The position numbers and the translations under genes are program-made. 64,000 nucleotides of DNA from Paenibacillus sp. MMS20-IR301 (GTDB taxonomy: Bacteria > Bacillota > Bacilli > Paenibacillales > Paenibacillaceae): contig NZ_CP135275.1 in assembly GCF_032302195.1 (NCBI RefSeq), positions 3,472,001-3,536,000 of the forward strand, written 5' to 3'. Positions 52,898 through 61,762 of this stretch are shown one piece after another (position 1 is the first letter of the stretch; each line of letters opens with the position of its first letter). The notes under the pieces were generated by a model that was not told where the DNA came from, did no database searches, and was given only the letters and a program-made list of their open reading frames with translations.

Positions 52898-54973
52898 TCA
52901 GCTCACCCTGAACAAAACCACCGCCTGCTGCAGCCCGTCAGCCATTGTCGCCAGCTCCGTTGAGGCGGCGGCTACCTCCTCCATGGAAGCAAGCTGCTCC
53001 TCGGAGGACTCGGCTACAGTCTGCGAACGCTCCACGGCCTGCCTGGCAATTTCAGCCATCTGCTCCACCGATGAGGTTAATTCCTCGGTTCCGGCCAGCA
53101 GCTGTTCTGATGAGGAGGACATCTCATGCACCTGGGTGTTAATCTCACTGATGCCGCTGAGAATATCCGTGAACAGCTTACCTGCCTCACCGACCATCCG
53201 CGACCCTTCCTGCACAGCACCGGCACTCGCCGTAACTGCATCTGCTGCAGCCACATTCCCCTGCTGAATTTCATGAATCAGCAGGCTGATATGACCGGCT
53301 GCCTCCGCTGTCTGCTCCGATAACTTCTTCACCTCGCCGGCAACTACCGAGAAGCCGCGGCCGGCTTCACCCGCTCTTGCCGCCTCGATGGCAGCATTCA
53401 AGGCCAATAGGCCGGTCTGGTCGCTGATGCCCTTGATCAGACCGACGATATCACCGATCTGCCCGGACCGGGAGCCCAGAGAATGAATCAGCCCGGAGGT
53501 TTCTGCAGCCGCCCGCTCCACCTCCTTCATCTTATCAACCGCCTGGATAATAATCGCATGCCCGCTCTGCGCCTGGCCTGCAGTGCGCCCCGCTGCTTCT
53601 GCCGTATCTATTGAAGCTTCGGCAACCCGCTGCACACCGGCAGCCATCTCCTCCATCGCCCTTGCCGACTCCCTGGTAGACTGAAGCTGTGTATCCGCTC
53701 CGGCAGCCAGATCCTGAATAGCCTGTACAACAGCTTCTGTTGTAAGATTTGTCTGATTGGCGCTCGACATCAGCTGCTCTGAGGTAGAGGCTACCTGCAG
53801 CGAATGATCGCCGACCGTTCCCAGCAGTCCGCCTAAATTATTAATCATCATGTTCATATGCCCGGCCATTTTACCGAATTCATCCTGGCTGTCCTCTTCC
53901 AGCTTCCCTGTAAAGTCTCCCGCCGCCATCCGCCGGGACAGCACATTGACACCGGCCAGCTTGCGGGTAATATACCTGCTGTACAGGTACACAGCAACGA
54001 ATGTGAATGCCAGTCCGGATAGACCGACCAGCAGAACGGATCTCAGCAGGCCCTGCAGCGGCGCATACAGCTCCTTCTCCGGCACAGCAAGCCCGATCGT
54101 CCAGCCGGTATCCGGCAGCTTTTCATAATACATCTGAATAGGGGCACCGGAAGCGGAATACCTGATCATCCCCCGGTCCTGCCGGAGCATCTCTGCACCT
54201 GCCGCAGCCAGACTTGCATTGTCTTCTTCAGCGATGCTCAGCTGCATAATCTTCTCTGGATCAGGCCCGGCGATGTAATTGCCCTGCTTATCCAGCAGAA
54301 TGGCCCAGCCCGTCCGGCCAACCTTGGTCTGCCCAATCTTGTTCTGCAGTGTCTTGAGATCGATATCACCGGTCATTACACCCAGCAGCGTACCTGCTTC
54401 AGCAAAAAAGGGCACGGCAAATGTAGTCATCGTCGTATCCGTACCTTGATCATAATACGGATCAGTAATGCCTCTATGCTCCTTGCCGATGGCGTACCAG
54501 TCCTGCTGAGGGTAATTATAGGACGGGTCACTGTACTGCTCAGTAGTCACAATATCCGCACCGTCCCTGTAAGCATATGTAGAGAAAAATTCCGTGTTAT
54601 TGTCATATCTTCCCGGTTCGAAGTAGATTCCGGCACCAAACGTATCCTCGTTTGCTTTCAAGGCGCTGCTTAGCATGGTTCTGTACTCATCCAGTGTAAA
54701 CGCGGAGGCCTGGCTCTCCACAGTCCGGGCTAATACCTCCGGCACCTTGCTGTGCGCGCCAAGATTGGCGTTAATTTCGTTTGAAATATCCGATATCTGC
54801 AAATTCATTTTCTGCTTAACCTCATCAGTGATAATGTTCCTGGCGTACATGTAAGACAATGAAGCAACCAGCAGCAGCGTAAGCAGGAAGACGGGCAGGA
54901 TGAATGCAAATGTTCGCATGCGTATGCTTTTGAACCGGAGCCTATTAATTCCCTTGTGAACAGCATTAGCCAT
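52898..54973 (-). CDS. Methyl-accepting chemotaxis protein with Cache domain
   Basis: Transmembrane chemoreceptor of 691 aa. Two membrane segments (about 21-43 and 305-327) enclose a dCache-type ligand domain ([36 protein letters not shown]), followed by HAMP and the long coiled-coil signalling domain with the hairpin tip [28 protein letters not shown] (shown by its ends [10 protein letters not shown] and GRGFSVVA). The start at 54973 with GGGGGGA upstream is used; the 44-residue upstream extension has no signal. Ligand unknown; other che genes are not in the window. Confidence 0.94.
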   Translation of the reverse strand: MANAVHKGINRLRFKSIRMRTFAFILPVFLLTLLLVASLSYMYARNIITDEVKQKMNLQISDISNEINANLGAHSKVPEVLARTVESQASAFTLDEYRTMLSSALKANEDTFGAGIYFEPGRYDNNTEFFSTYAYRDGADIVTTEQYSDPSYNYPQQDWYAIGKEHRGITDPYYDQGTDTTMTTFAVPFFAEAGTLLGVMTGDIDLKTLQNKIGQTKVGRTGWAILLDKQGNYIAGPDPEKIMQLSIAEEDNASLAAAGAEMLRQDRGMIRYSASGAPIQMYYEKLPDTGWTIGLAVPEKELYAPLQGLLRSVLLVGLSGLAFTFVAVYLYSRYITRKLAGVNVLSRRMAAGDFTGKLEEDSQDEFGKMAGHMNMMINNLGGLLGTVGDHSLQVASTSEQLMSSANQTNLTTEAVVQAIQDLAAGADTQLQSTRESARAMEEMAAGVQRVAEASIDTAEAAGRTAGQAQSGHAIIIQAVDKMKEVERAAAETSGLIHSLGSRSGQIGDIVGLIKGISDQTGLLALNAAIEAARAGEAGRGFSVVAGEVKKLSEQTAEAAGHISLLIHEIQQGNVAAADAVTASAGAVQEGSRMVGEAGKLFTDILSGISEINTQVHEMSSSSEQLLAGTEELTSSVEQMAEIARQAVERSQTVAESSEEQLASMEEVAAASTELATMADGLQQAVVLFRVS

Positions 54974-55137
54974 ATGAATCCCCCCATTGTTAGTAAAGCT
55001 GCTACAAGCATATTGAAAAATCCCGGCGGGAGATACGACTGGTTTGTTAACTTTTTGTCGAATCATAGAATAATTTGTTGTGAAATTGTGAAAAATCTGC
55101 CGCAAACGCCTGTTACATTTTCACCAGTTAAAAGAGC

Positions 55138-55172
55138 AAAAAAAGCCACCCTCTGCAGGATGACCTTTGGCC
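55138..55172 (-). terminator. Terminator of the hydrolase gene
   Basis: GCCAAAGGTCATCCT-GC-AGAGGGTGGC type hairpin followed by TTTTTTT on the minus strand. Confidence 0.7.
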
Positions 55173-55178
55173 TATCTG

Positions 55179-56075
55179 TTAATTTGCAATATGATCCTTC
55201 AGAAAACCGATCAGCTCGCGGTTAATCCGTTCCGGCTGCTCATGATTAATGCCGTGTCCGGCATCGGGTATAACCGTATAGTGAAAACCGCCATCCTCCA
55301 GAATGGCTGTGAATTCCCGCTTGTGCTCCAGCTTATAATCCCCCAGCAAAAAATAGAGCTTATCCCGGACAGCAACCGCCTGCGCTTTATCATACAGCTG
55401 AAGCTTGTGCACGAACATCGCCTGCTGGTTATGGTTCTTCATCAGTAACACCAGATGCTCGCCAACCTCGGGGTGATGATCAAACAGTCCGGAGGCAGGC
55501 GAGCTGAGTTTCCGGGCAACTTTCAGCAGATTGCGGTGTGTCGGTACAAGAATTTCCGGGAACATCATCATCAGGGTGCGGACCATGGCTTTTAACGGCG
55601 AGCTGACCATTCCCCCCTCCATGCACACCGTATTAATCACTCTTCCGCTCTCGTTTATAGTATAGTTATAGGCCATATAAGCCCCGTTGGAGACCCCGGC
55701 CAGATAGAACCTGCCCAGCCGCAGCTGATCGGCAATTTCATTGATCCAGTCCACCTGATTGAAGCTTTGCTTCGTATAATTCCCGTTAGGAATGCTTTTC
55801 CCCGGCCCGCCCAGTGTATCGACTGCGATACAGTAGTAATACTGTGCAAGCTCCCGGATATTCAGCATCCACATTACGGCAGAGTTATCCCCTACCCCAT
55901 GGAGCAGCATCAGCGGAGGATTAGCCGGATTGCCCGCTGTAATACAATGAGTAATCCCGTATTTCGTGGCAAGCTTCAGCTCCTGCATTTCAGCCGGCCA
56001 ATACTCCAGCAGCAGTTTATTATAAGAGCGCAATACCCGTTCTTTACCGGCCTCACTTTTATACACCTTCACCAT
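55179..56075 (-). CDS. Alpha/beta hydrolase
   Basis: The 298-aa protein has the fold of YcgS/bromoperoxidase-like hydrolases: oxyanion motif MLLHGVGDN, nucleophile elbow AGVSNGAYMAYN (GxSxG form GVSNG), acid in FLLGDYKLEHK and His in DAGHGINHEQPE. Substrate unknown. It lies 37 bp after the TetR-like gene on the same strand, so both are probably controlled by the operator upstream of that gene. AGGAG precedes the ATG. Confidence 0.9.
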   Translation of the reverse strand: MVKVYKSEAGKERVLRSYNKLLLEYWPAEMQELKLATKYGITHCITAGNPANPPLMLLHGVGDNSAVMWMLNIRELAQYYYCIAVDTLGGPGKSIPNGNYTKQSFNQVDWINEIADQLRLGRFYLAGVSNGAYMAYNYTINESGRVINTVCMEGGMVSSPLKAMVRTLMMMFPEILVPTHRNLLKVARKLSSPASGLFDHHPEVGEHLVLLMKNHNQQAMFVHKLQLYDKAQAVAVRDKLYFLLGDYKLEHKREFTAILEDGGFHYTVIPDAGHGINHEQPERINRELIGFLKDHIAN

Positions 56076-56112
56076 TGCCGTCAGCTCCTAATAAGTTAAT
56101 GACCAGATTTAC

Positions 56113-56754
56113 CTACGACCTCTTCATGAAACGCAGCACCAGCTCTGCCGAGGGAAATGGAGCCGCAGCCGTAGTCTGAAGCCTGGCAATCCCCAGTCCT
56201 TGTATAAAAGAAAAGTACGCGACCGCAATTTCCGCCGGATCACCCGCCACAATCTCACCTGCCTGCTGTCCGGCAATAATCAGGGGAATAAGATGCTCGA
56301 ACGGCTTCATAATCTTCGCTTTCGCAACAAGTCCGGCTTCCTCCGGAATAGCTTCGGGCGTAGCGGTCTGGAGCAGAATGAGCCGCCAGTGCTGCATAGC
56401 GATGCTGTCCGGGGATATGAAGGCTTCCGTAAGCCAGGTAATCCGCTCCAGCGGGCTGCCTTCCAGCTCTGCAGCATACTGCACTGACATTCCTGCACCC
56501 TCGGAAGCAAGCTCAACAACTTTGGTGAAGATTTCATCCTTTGATTTGAAATACATATAGACATATCCCTGGCTGAAGCCTGCACTGGCGGCAATATCCT
56601 TAATTTTGGTTCCGGCATAGCCCTTCCTTGAAAAAATCAGGGCCGCGTGCTCAATAATCTGCCGGGTCGCCTTATCCGGAGCCAGCAGCTCAAAGCCCTC
56701 ATTGAATTTATGTACCAGCAGCTTGCCGTTATCGCTCATATCCAAGACCCGCAT
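56113..56754 (-). CDS. TetR/AcrR-family repressor
   Basis: The 213-aa protein has the TetR DNA-binding domain (ATRQIIEHAALIFSRKGYAGTKIKDIAASAGFSQGYVYMYFKSK, residues ~29-72; key parts GYAGTKIKDIAA and GYVYMYFKSKDEIF) and a helical ligand domain. Start unclear: the ATG at 56754 is one base from AAGGAGG, while TTG 56745 and ATG 56739 are better or worse spaced. A perfect palindrome 11 bp upstream is its likely operator. It probably represses itself and the hydrolase gene. Confidence 0.92.
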   Translation of the reverse strand: MRVLDMSDNGKLLVHKFNEGFELLAPDKATRQIIEHAALIFSRKGYAGTKIKDIAASAGFSQGYVYMYFKSKDEIFTKVVELASEGAGMSVQYAAELEGSPLERITWLTEAFISPDSIAMQHWRLILLQTATPEAIPEEAGLVAKAKIMKPFEHLIPLIIAGQQAGEIVAGDPAEIAVAYFSFIQGLGIARLQTTAAAPFPSAELVLRFMKRS

Positions 56755-56765
56755 GCCTCCTTAAA

Positions 56766-56785
56766 ATGAATGACTGTTCATTCAT
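56766..56785. promoter_or_regulatory. TetR-type operator
   Basis: ATGAATGA-CTGT-TCATTCAT, a perfect 8-bp palindrome with 4-bp centre just upstream of the TetR-like gene; this TGAATGA/TCATTCA form is typical of TetR-family sites. Confidence 0.8.
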
Positions 56786-56901
56786 AATACATTTAATTGA
56801 TTATTTTGTAAATAAATATAAATTAACTGCGGCTGGGGACTGCAGTGACTGGGGGAGACTCAGGTAACTTCCGTCAAGAAAGTAGTCCGCCATTCAGCTG
56901 T

Positions 56902-57013
56902 GTTCAGGTTAGTAGCTTAGCGTTACGGACAGGAGAGACGTTAAGCGGCGGCAAAGCCTGAGTGCAGATTCTTAACGGACACCAGCGCCGTTATTCCATT
57001 GAAAAAGTGAGTT
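56902..57013 (+). repeat. Dispersed ~110-bp repeat, copy 2
   Basis: Matches copy 1 (29387-29499, opposite strand) including GTTACGGACA, GAGAGAC, TTAAGC and CGGACACCAGCGCCGTTATT in order. It sits between the left outer inverted repeat of the IS and orfA. Confidence 0.75.
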
Positions 57014-57085
57014 TTGGGATTAGAATGGAAAGTGGACGACTGTTAACGGACGGAGGGATAATAAGAGCAACGGAGGTGCGTCCCT

Positions 57086-57403
57086 ATGGGAGAAAAACGA
57101 CAACGGTACAACGAAGAATATAAGAAGCAAACGGTGAAGTTCATTCAAGAACAGACGAAGAGCTTAGGGGACATCGCGCAAGAGCTGGACATTCCGAAAA
57201 GTACGCTGCACCAGTGGATGGGGCAATACCGGGAGCTAAAGAATGAACCGGTCGCAAGTATGGATCGGGTACGGGAACTCGAAGCCGAGCTCCAAGAGAT
57301 GCGCCGTCAGCTTCAGGAGAAAGACACTCAACTTGCTGACACGGAGGAAGAACTAGCGATCGTAAAAAAAGCAGTGCACATCTTCAGCAAACCAAGGAAC
57401 TAA
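57086..57403 (+). CDS. IS3-family transposase OrfA
   Basis: The 105-aa protein has a helix-turn-helix (YKKQTVKFIQEQTKSLGDIAQELDIPKSTLHQWM, residues ~11-45; key part SLGDIAQELDIPKSTLHQW) and a leucine-zipper-like coiled coil (about 60-95: VRELEAELQEMRRQLQEK). CGGAGGTG precedes the ATG. A7 run at 57364-57370 (A-AAA-AAA in frame) near its end is a classic slippery site for -1 frameshifting to make OrfAB. Confidence 0.95.
   Translation: MGEKRQRYNEEYKKQTVKFIQEQTKSLGDIAQELDIPKSTLHQWMGQYRELKNEPVASMDRVRELEAELQEMRRQLQEKDTQLADTEEELAIVKKAVHIFSKPRN
57364..57370 (+). other. Programmed -1 frameshift site
   Basis: Seven A bases. orfA is in frame with 57086 and orfB one base back; the orfB frame is open from this point to its ATG, so a shift here gives OrfAB. 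Confidence 0.75.
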
Positions 57404-57414
57404 GATTCCAGTTC

Positions 57415-58278
57415 ATGAAGGACCATCGCTCCGAGTTTCGCTTGGAGAAGATGTGCAATACCCTACAGGTATCCAGGAGCGGATATTACAAGTGGCTCAA
57501 TGCCAAAGCCAGTTTGCAGGCACTCCGCAAGGCAGCCGTTATGGAGCGAATCCGGTACCATTTTGACGATCATAAAAAACGGTATGGAAGTCCGAAGATC
57601 ACCCGCCTGCTGCATCAGGAAGGCTATACGGTCACGAAACGCACAGTGAGTGTGTACATGCGAGAAATGAAGCTCCGCTCTATTGTATCTAAGCCATACC
57701 GTGTGCAGACGACCGATTCCAAGCATAGCAATCCCGTTGCACCAAACACACTGAACCAAGAGTTTAAGGTGCTTAAGCCCAATACCGTATGGGTCACGGA
57801 CATCACGTATATCCCTTGTCGTGGAGGTCGCTTATACCTAGCTAGCGTCATGGATCTATGCACGCGAGAAATCGTAGGGTGGCGGCTGTATAACCATATG
57901 GAGACGAGCCTGGTCTTAGACGCACTGCAGGCGGCTTACACGGCGAAGCGGCCCGGCGAGGGCCTACTGCATCACTCTGACCGAGGGTCTCAATATACCT
58001 CAAAAGAATATGTCGACCAACTAAAGACATACCACATGAAATCCAGCATGAGCCGTAAAGGAAACTGCTACGATAACGCCTGCATTGAGTCTTGGCACAG
58101 TATTTTAAAGAAAGAGCTCATCTACTGTAATCCGCGCTTCAAAAACCCGGAACAGGCATATGATGCTATTTTCCAATACATTGAGTTCTATTACAATCGC
58201 AAGCGAATGCACAGCTCGCTGGGGTATCTTTCCCCCGCCCGCTTTGCTAAGCAATTCACTAAAAAATCCGTTGCGTGA
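57415..58278 (+). CDS. IS3-family transposase OrfB (DDE integrase)
   Basis: Catalytic part of 287 aa, normally made as OrfAB. An HTH_21 region (HFDDHKKRYGSPKITRLLHQ type, about 43-62) precedes the rve core with the DDE triad: Asp in VWVTDITYIP, Asp in HHSDRGSQYTS, Glu in NACIESWHSILKKE, plus the closing YNRKRMHSSLGYLSPA. Full length with no disruption. Confidence 0.96.
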   Translation: MKDHRSEFRLEKMCNTLQVSRSGYYKWLNAKASLQALRKAAVMERIRYHFDDHKKRYGSPKITRLLHQEGYTVTKRTVSVYMREMKLRSIVSKPYRVQTTDSKHSNPVAPNTLNQEFKVLKPNTVWVTDITYIPCRGGRLYLASVMDLCTREIVGWRLYNHMETSLVLDALQAAYTAKRPGEGLLHHSDRGSQYTSKEYVDQLKTYHMKSSMSRKGNCYDNACIESWHSILKKELIYCNPRFKNPEQAYDAIFQYIEFYYNRKRMHSSLGYLSPARFAKQFTKKSVA

Positions 58279-58420
58279 CAGTCTACTTTCTTGACAGAAG
58301 TCCATGATGTCCGCAAGGCCAGGTCGGACCCGTTCCGGACCCGGGATATAGCTACAATAACCGTACAAAGCAGGGCATTAACTTAGGGAGATTACTCAGG
58401 TACATGCGGAGACCGAAACA

Positions 58421-58453
58421 TAAAAAGACGCCGCCCGCTAACGGACGGCATCT
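58421..58453 (-). terminator. Terminator of the Spo0E-like gene
   Basis: GATGCCGTCCG-TTAG-CGGGCGGCGTC followed by TTTTT on the minus strand. Confidence 0.8.
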
Positions 58454-58481
58454 CTTCAGCATTGCTTATAAATTACAGCGT

Positions 58482-58736
58482 TCATTCAAATTTCCGGCGG
58501 CGGCCTTTCATATATTCATTAATCTTCAGATCAAGCAAGCTGCTTATTTCAATCACATTATCCGAGGTAAAGGACTTCTCCTGCATAAAAAGCTGTTCCA
58601 TTCTGCTGCGGAGATCCTGAATTTCATCTTCAAGTGAGAGCCTGCGTGCATTTGCATCACCCTTGGGAGGACGTAACCCGCTTCCGGAAGAACATTCCCC
58701 GCCATAGGAAGGTAAGTAATAATCTGCGCTTAGCAC
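58482..58736 (-). CDS. Spo0E-like aspartyl-phosphate phosphatase
   Basis: Family members dephosphorylate Spo0A~P and delay sporulation. The conserved two-helix domain lies at the C-terminus: LEDEIQDLRSRMEQLF and VIEISSLLDLKINEYM with the SxxLD signature. About 30 extra residues precede it. GTG 58736 is 7 nt from AGGAGG; the ATG at 58742 is only one base from it. Single gene with its own terminator. Confidence 0.85.
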   Translation of the reverse strand: MLSADYYLPSYGGECSSGSGLRPPKGDANARRLSLEDEIQDLRSRMEQLFMQEKSFTSDNVIEISSLLDLKINEYMKGRRRKFE

Positions 58737-58932
58737 AATCATCCCTCCTAATGTAGTATTGCGCTTTATCCGGCACTGCTGCTGATTCATAACAGGCCCG
58801 GAGTCTGCGCCCGATTCCAGCTAAAGAGGTCCGTGTCAGTCTATCACAGGTGTTTCTTGTCCCTAGAGTAAAATAATACCATATAGGAAGGTGATCGGCT
58901 ATAGTTCGATTTACTTCATTCTGCTTACATGA

Positions 58933-60120
58933 CTATGCCCGTTCGCGGGCCAGCTGTGAGACGAATGCCCCAATTCGTTCAATGGCTTCGTTCAGCTGGG
59001 ATACTGAGGTTGCATAAGAGCAGCGGAGATACCCTTCCCCGCCCAGACCAAACACGCTTCCCGGAACGGCAGCAACTTTGTATTCCAGCAGCAGGCGCTG
59101 GGCGAACTGGTCAGAGGTGAGTCCGGTAGCCTGGATGCTCGGGAACGCATAAAATGCTCCTTGTGGCTCATGGCATTCAAGACCCGCATCGCGCAGTCCC
59201 TTGACAATCAGTCTGCGCCGCTGGTTGTAGGAATCGGTCATCCGGTCCTTCTCCTCCATGCCGTTGGTCAAAGCCTCCAGCGCAGCCACCTGCCCCATGG
59301 ACGGGGCGCACATTACGGTGTACTGATGGATCTTCAGCATCGCGGCAATCAGATCCGGGTGCCCGCAGGCATATCCCATCCGCCAGCCGGTCATGGCGAA
59401 GGCTTTGGAGAAGCCGCTGACCAGAATGGTCCGGTCAATCATTCCCGGAAGGGAAGCGAAGCTGACATGATTGCTTCCGTAAGTCAGTTCAGCATAAATC
59501 TCATCTGAAATGACGATCAGATCATGCTTCTCTACCACCTTGGCAATCGGCTCCCAATCCTCACGGCTCATAATGGCCCCGGTCGGATTGCTCGGATAGC
59601 AGAGAATAAGTATTTTGGACCGCGGAGTGATCTTCGCTTCCAGATCTTCTGCCGTAAGCTTGAAGTTATTCTCGCCGAAGGTTTCAATCCCGACCGGAAT
59701 TCCGCCGCCGATGGCGGTGATCGGTGAATATGAGATATAACACGGCTCGGGGATAAGAATCTCATCCCCCGGGGCAATTAAGGCCCGGAGCGCCAGATCG
59801 ATAGCTTCACTGCCGCCAACGGTGGCAATAATCTGATTAGCCGGATCATATTGCACTGCGAACCGGGTCTGCAGGTATTCGGCAATGCCCTCCCGGAGCT
59901 CAGGCATCCCTGCATTGGAGGTGTAGCCGGTAAACCCGCGTTCGAGCGAGTAGACACAGGCTTCCCTGACATGCCACGGTGTCTTGAAATCCGGTTCACC
60001 TACACCGAGTGATATGATATCTTTGCTGCCTGCCGCAAGATCGAAAAACCTGCGGATACCCGAAGGCTGAATCTGCTGGACCAGCGGAGCCAAATAGGAG
60101 TTCATCGATTTCGTAATCAT
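58933..60120 (-). CDS. alaT: PLP-dependent aminotransferase (AlaT-like)
   Basis: Class I aminotransferase of 395 aa, close to B. subtilis AlaT (YugH), which makes alanine from pyruvate. Visible: GVGEPDFKTP, SNPTGAIMS, DEIYAEL, PLP lysine in SGFSKAFAMTGWRMGY, and the late Arg in YLRCSYA. It follows the Lrp-like gene by 13 bp, the same pair (alaR-alaT) as in Bacillus; this context supports the name. Confidence 0.92.
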   Translation of the reverse strand: MITKSMNSYLAPLVQQIQPSGIRRFFDLAAGSKDIISLGVGEPDFKTPWHVREACVYSLERGFTGYTSNAGMPELREGIAEYLQTRFAVQYDPANQIIATVGGSEAIDLALRALIAPGDEILIPEPCYISYSPITAIGGGIPVGIETFGENNFKLTAEDLEAKITPRSKILILCYPSNPTGAIMSREDWEPIAKVVEKHDLIVISDEIYAELTYGSNHVSFASLPGMIDRTILVSGFSKAFAMTGWRMGYACGHPDLIAAMLKIHQYTVMCAPSMGQVAALEALTNGMEEKDRMTDSYNQRRRLIVKGLRDAGLECHEPQGAFYAFPSIQATGLTSDQFAQRLLLEYKVAAVPGSVFGLGGEGYLRCSYATSVSQLNEAIERIGAFVSQLARERA

Positions 60121-60133
60121 GGCATTACATCCT

Positions 60134-60634
60134 TCACGGAGATATCATCAGACGGTTGTCTTCTTCATGCTCTTCAAAGATGATACCGTCCTGTTTGTAT
60201 TTTTTGAGCGTAAAGTTTGTTTTGGTAGAGAGCACCGCATCAATCGGCGACAGCTTCTCGGAGACGAAATTGGCCACCTCGCGCAGATTACGTCCTTCCA
60301 CTTCGACCAGTAAATCATAGGCACCGGACATCAGATAGACGGATTTGACCTGCGGGTAGAGGTAAATCCGCTCGGCAATGCCTTCAAAGCCGCGGCCGCG
60401 TTCCGGTGTAATCTGCACCTCGATCAGCGCAGTTACCCGCTCGTCATCCACCTTATCCCAGTTGACAACCGTCGCATATTTTACAATGACATGATCCTGC
60501 TCCATTTGGGCAATTACTGTTTTGACGTCTTCTTCTTCCGCTCCAAGCAGGGTAGCCATTAGCGCTGTCGAGCTTCGCGCGTCCTCCTTAAGCAGTTCCA
60601 GCACTTTCCTCTTCAAGTCATTCATTTCCTTCAT
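60134..60634 (-). CDS. alaR: Lrp/AsnC-family regulator (AlaR-like)
   Basis: The 166-aa protein has an N-terminal helix-turn-helix (LKRKVLELLKEDARSSTALMATLLGA) and a RAM ligand domain (ALIEVQITPERGRGFEGIAERI, VYLMSGAYDLLVEVEG), shown here in part. In B. subtilis AlaR activates alaT. ATG 60634 has GGAGGGAAGG upstream; the ORF extension to 60745 has no homology. First gene of the pair. Confidence 0.9.
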   Translation of the reverse strand: MKEMNDLKRKVLELLKEDARSSTALMATLLGAEEEDVKTVIAQMEQDHVIVKYATVVNWDKVDDERVTALIEVQITPERGRGFEGIAERIYLYPQVKSVYLMSGAYDLLVEVEGRNLREVANFVSEKLSPIDAVLSTKTNFTLKKYKQDGIIFEEHEEDNRLMISP

Positions 60635-60742
60635 GCCTTCCCTCCGGATCGTTCGCCAGCCGGGTGCCTTCCTGGTTCCAGGGACAACCTTCTGCGAAAA
60701 GAGTTTAGTATTAATATGACATGAAAATGACAGTTCTGCAAA

Positions 60743-60768
60743 CAAAATAACCCCGCCGGAGCGGGGCT
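60743..60768 (-). terminator. Terminator of the coat-like gene
   Basis: CCCCGCTCCGGCGGGG (60751-60766) followed by TTATTTTG on the minus strand. Confidence 0.75.
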
Positions 60769-60846
60769 ACAGGACTTCCTTTCACTTGACTGCCGCCTGT
60801 AACCGGAAGGGAAGCGCACTCATGCTTCATCTCTCCCGCATCAGGG

Positions 60847-61254
60847 TTACATATAGTAAGATCCGTTGCTATGCTGATTGCCATGCTGCACATTGGCCTG
60901 ATGCAGCGGAACATTAGAGGCGTGATTGTAGGCCGCCGCTCCGCCTGTTTTCTCGCGTACAAACTGCTGGCACTTCTGCTGGGTCTGCTGGGCGCACTGG
61001 ATCTGCTTGTCCACATCCTGACGCAGCGCCTTGCCCGGAGGCGTGTACATATTCATCTGCGACATCTGCGTGTACAGCTCTCCCTGAATTCTGAGAGTGT
61101 CCATCGTCAAATCATTGAATACCCGGCGTACCGTCTGACAGTTCGATTCGGTGGCTGCAGTTGTATATTCGCGGACAGTCCGCTTCAAATCAGCCAAAAT
61201 CGTGTTCAGCAAATCCTCGTCCGCCATAAATGACGTTCCGTTTTGTGCGTACAC
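60847..61254 (-). CDS. CotF-like spore coat protein
   Basis: The 135-aa protein matches the CotF/YhcQ coat family: DEDLLNTILADLKRTVREYTTAATESNC, shown by DEDLLNTILADLKR and EYTTAATES, and a helical core with many Gln and Met. The tail is Gln/His/Asn-rich (QHGNQHSNGSYYM). GTG start with AAGGAGG 7 nt upstream. It lies behind a second small coat-like gene and is followed by a terminator. Confidence 0.88.
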   Translation of the reverse strand: MYAQNGTSFMADEDLLNTILADLKRTVREYTTAATESNCQTVRRVFNDLTMDTLRIQGELYTQMSQMNMYTPPGKALRQDVDKQIQCAQQTQQKCQQFVREKTGGAAAYNHASNVPLHQANVQHGNQHSNGSYYM

Positions 61255-61257
61255 AAT

Positions 61258-61320
61258 AAAACCTCCTTATAAGTTGAGTTTCTTCTTACAGATTAGCTTC
61301 GGAAGCACCGGCCTAAGCTG
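61258..61320 (-). repeat. Short copy of the structured leader repeat
   Basis: Minus strand: GTGCTTCCGAAGCTAATCTG and GAAGAAACTC match the metI leader, then AACTTATAAGGAGG leads to the GTG of the coat gene. The second arm of the long stem (GGAAGCAAATGCTA) is missing. Confidence 0.55.
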
Positions 61321-61339
61321 CCGGCATTCACAGCTCAGC

Positions 61340-61573
61340 TTATTGCGGCTGGGTTGGCGCATACTGCTGATGCTGATGCAGCAGCTGTACCAGCATATCC
61401 ATATGGTGGGTATGGCTCTGAATCTGCTGGATACAAATTCCCTGCACCGCCTGATTCTGGGTTGTTCCGGCTGTAGCAGCCAGCTGTTTGATCAGCAAAT
61501 CCTCGTTGGAGATCGAATCGGCGATGTATTCCAATTCTTTTCCGCTAAGCGCCTGCATTTGGTTAGATTGCAT
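61340..61573 (-). CDS. Small coat-associated protein, 77 aa
   Basis: Starts MQSNQMQALSGKELEYIADSIS with GGAGGG 9 nt upstream; an ORF extension to 61720 lacks similarity. Mostly helical, Gln-rich, with QSHTHHMDML and LLHQHQQYAPTQPQ. Related small proteins accompany CotF-like genes in spore formers, so it is probably a spore coat component. Same strand as the CotF-like gene, 85 bp upstream of it. Confidence 0.78.
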   Translation of the reverse strand: MQSNQMQALSGKELEYIADSISNEDLLIKQLAATAGTTQNQAVQGICIQQIQSHTHHMDMLVQLLHQHQQYAPTQPQ

Positions 61574-61762
61574 GTTCGGTATTCCCTCCTTCTGGATGTT
61601 CAAGCGTTCTTTAGTATGCCGCCGGGGCAAGCTCTTTATGTGCCTGCGGGCACAAGAGAGGCTTACACAAATCTGGATAAAAGCCTGCACGGCTGCGCAT
61701 GAGCACCCGGCAGGCTGCAAATAATACCTTATCAGGAATCATACAAAGGAGAGACTTAACTC

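Larger units (their letters stand above)
56867..58301 (+). mobile_element. IS3-family insertion sequence
   Basis: Outer inverted repeats ACTTCYGTCAAGAAAGTAG (56867-56885 and, inverted, 58283-58301; 18 of 19 equal) bound ~1.43 kb. Inside are orfA and orfB joined by a -1 frameshift site, intact, so it may be active. If family ends TG...CA hold, the tips are near 56872 and 58296. The 200 bp between the left repeat and orfA is longer than usual and holds copy 2 of a dispersed repeat, so the true left end could instead be near 57020, where GAAAGTGGACGACTG resembles the inner right end. Confidence 0.8.

Noticed and set aside
57463..58030. Minus-strand ORFs inside the IS
   Set aside because: Antisense to the intact transposase orfB.
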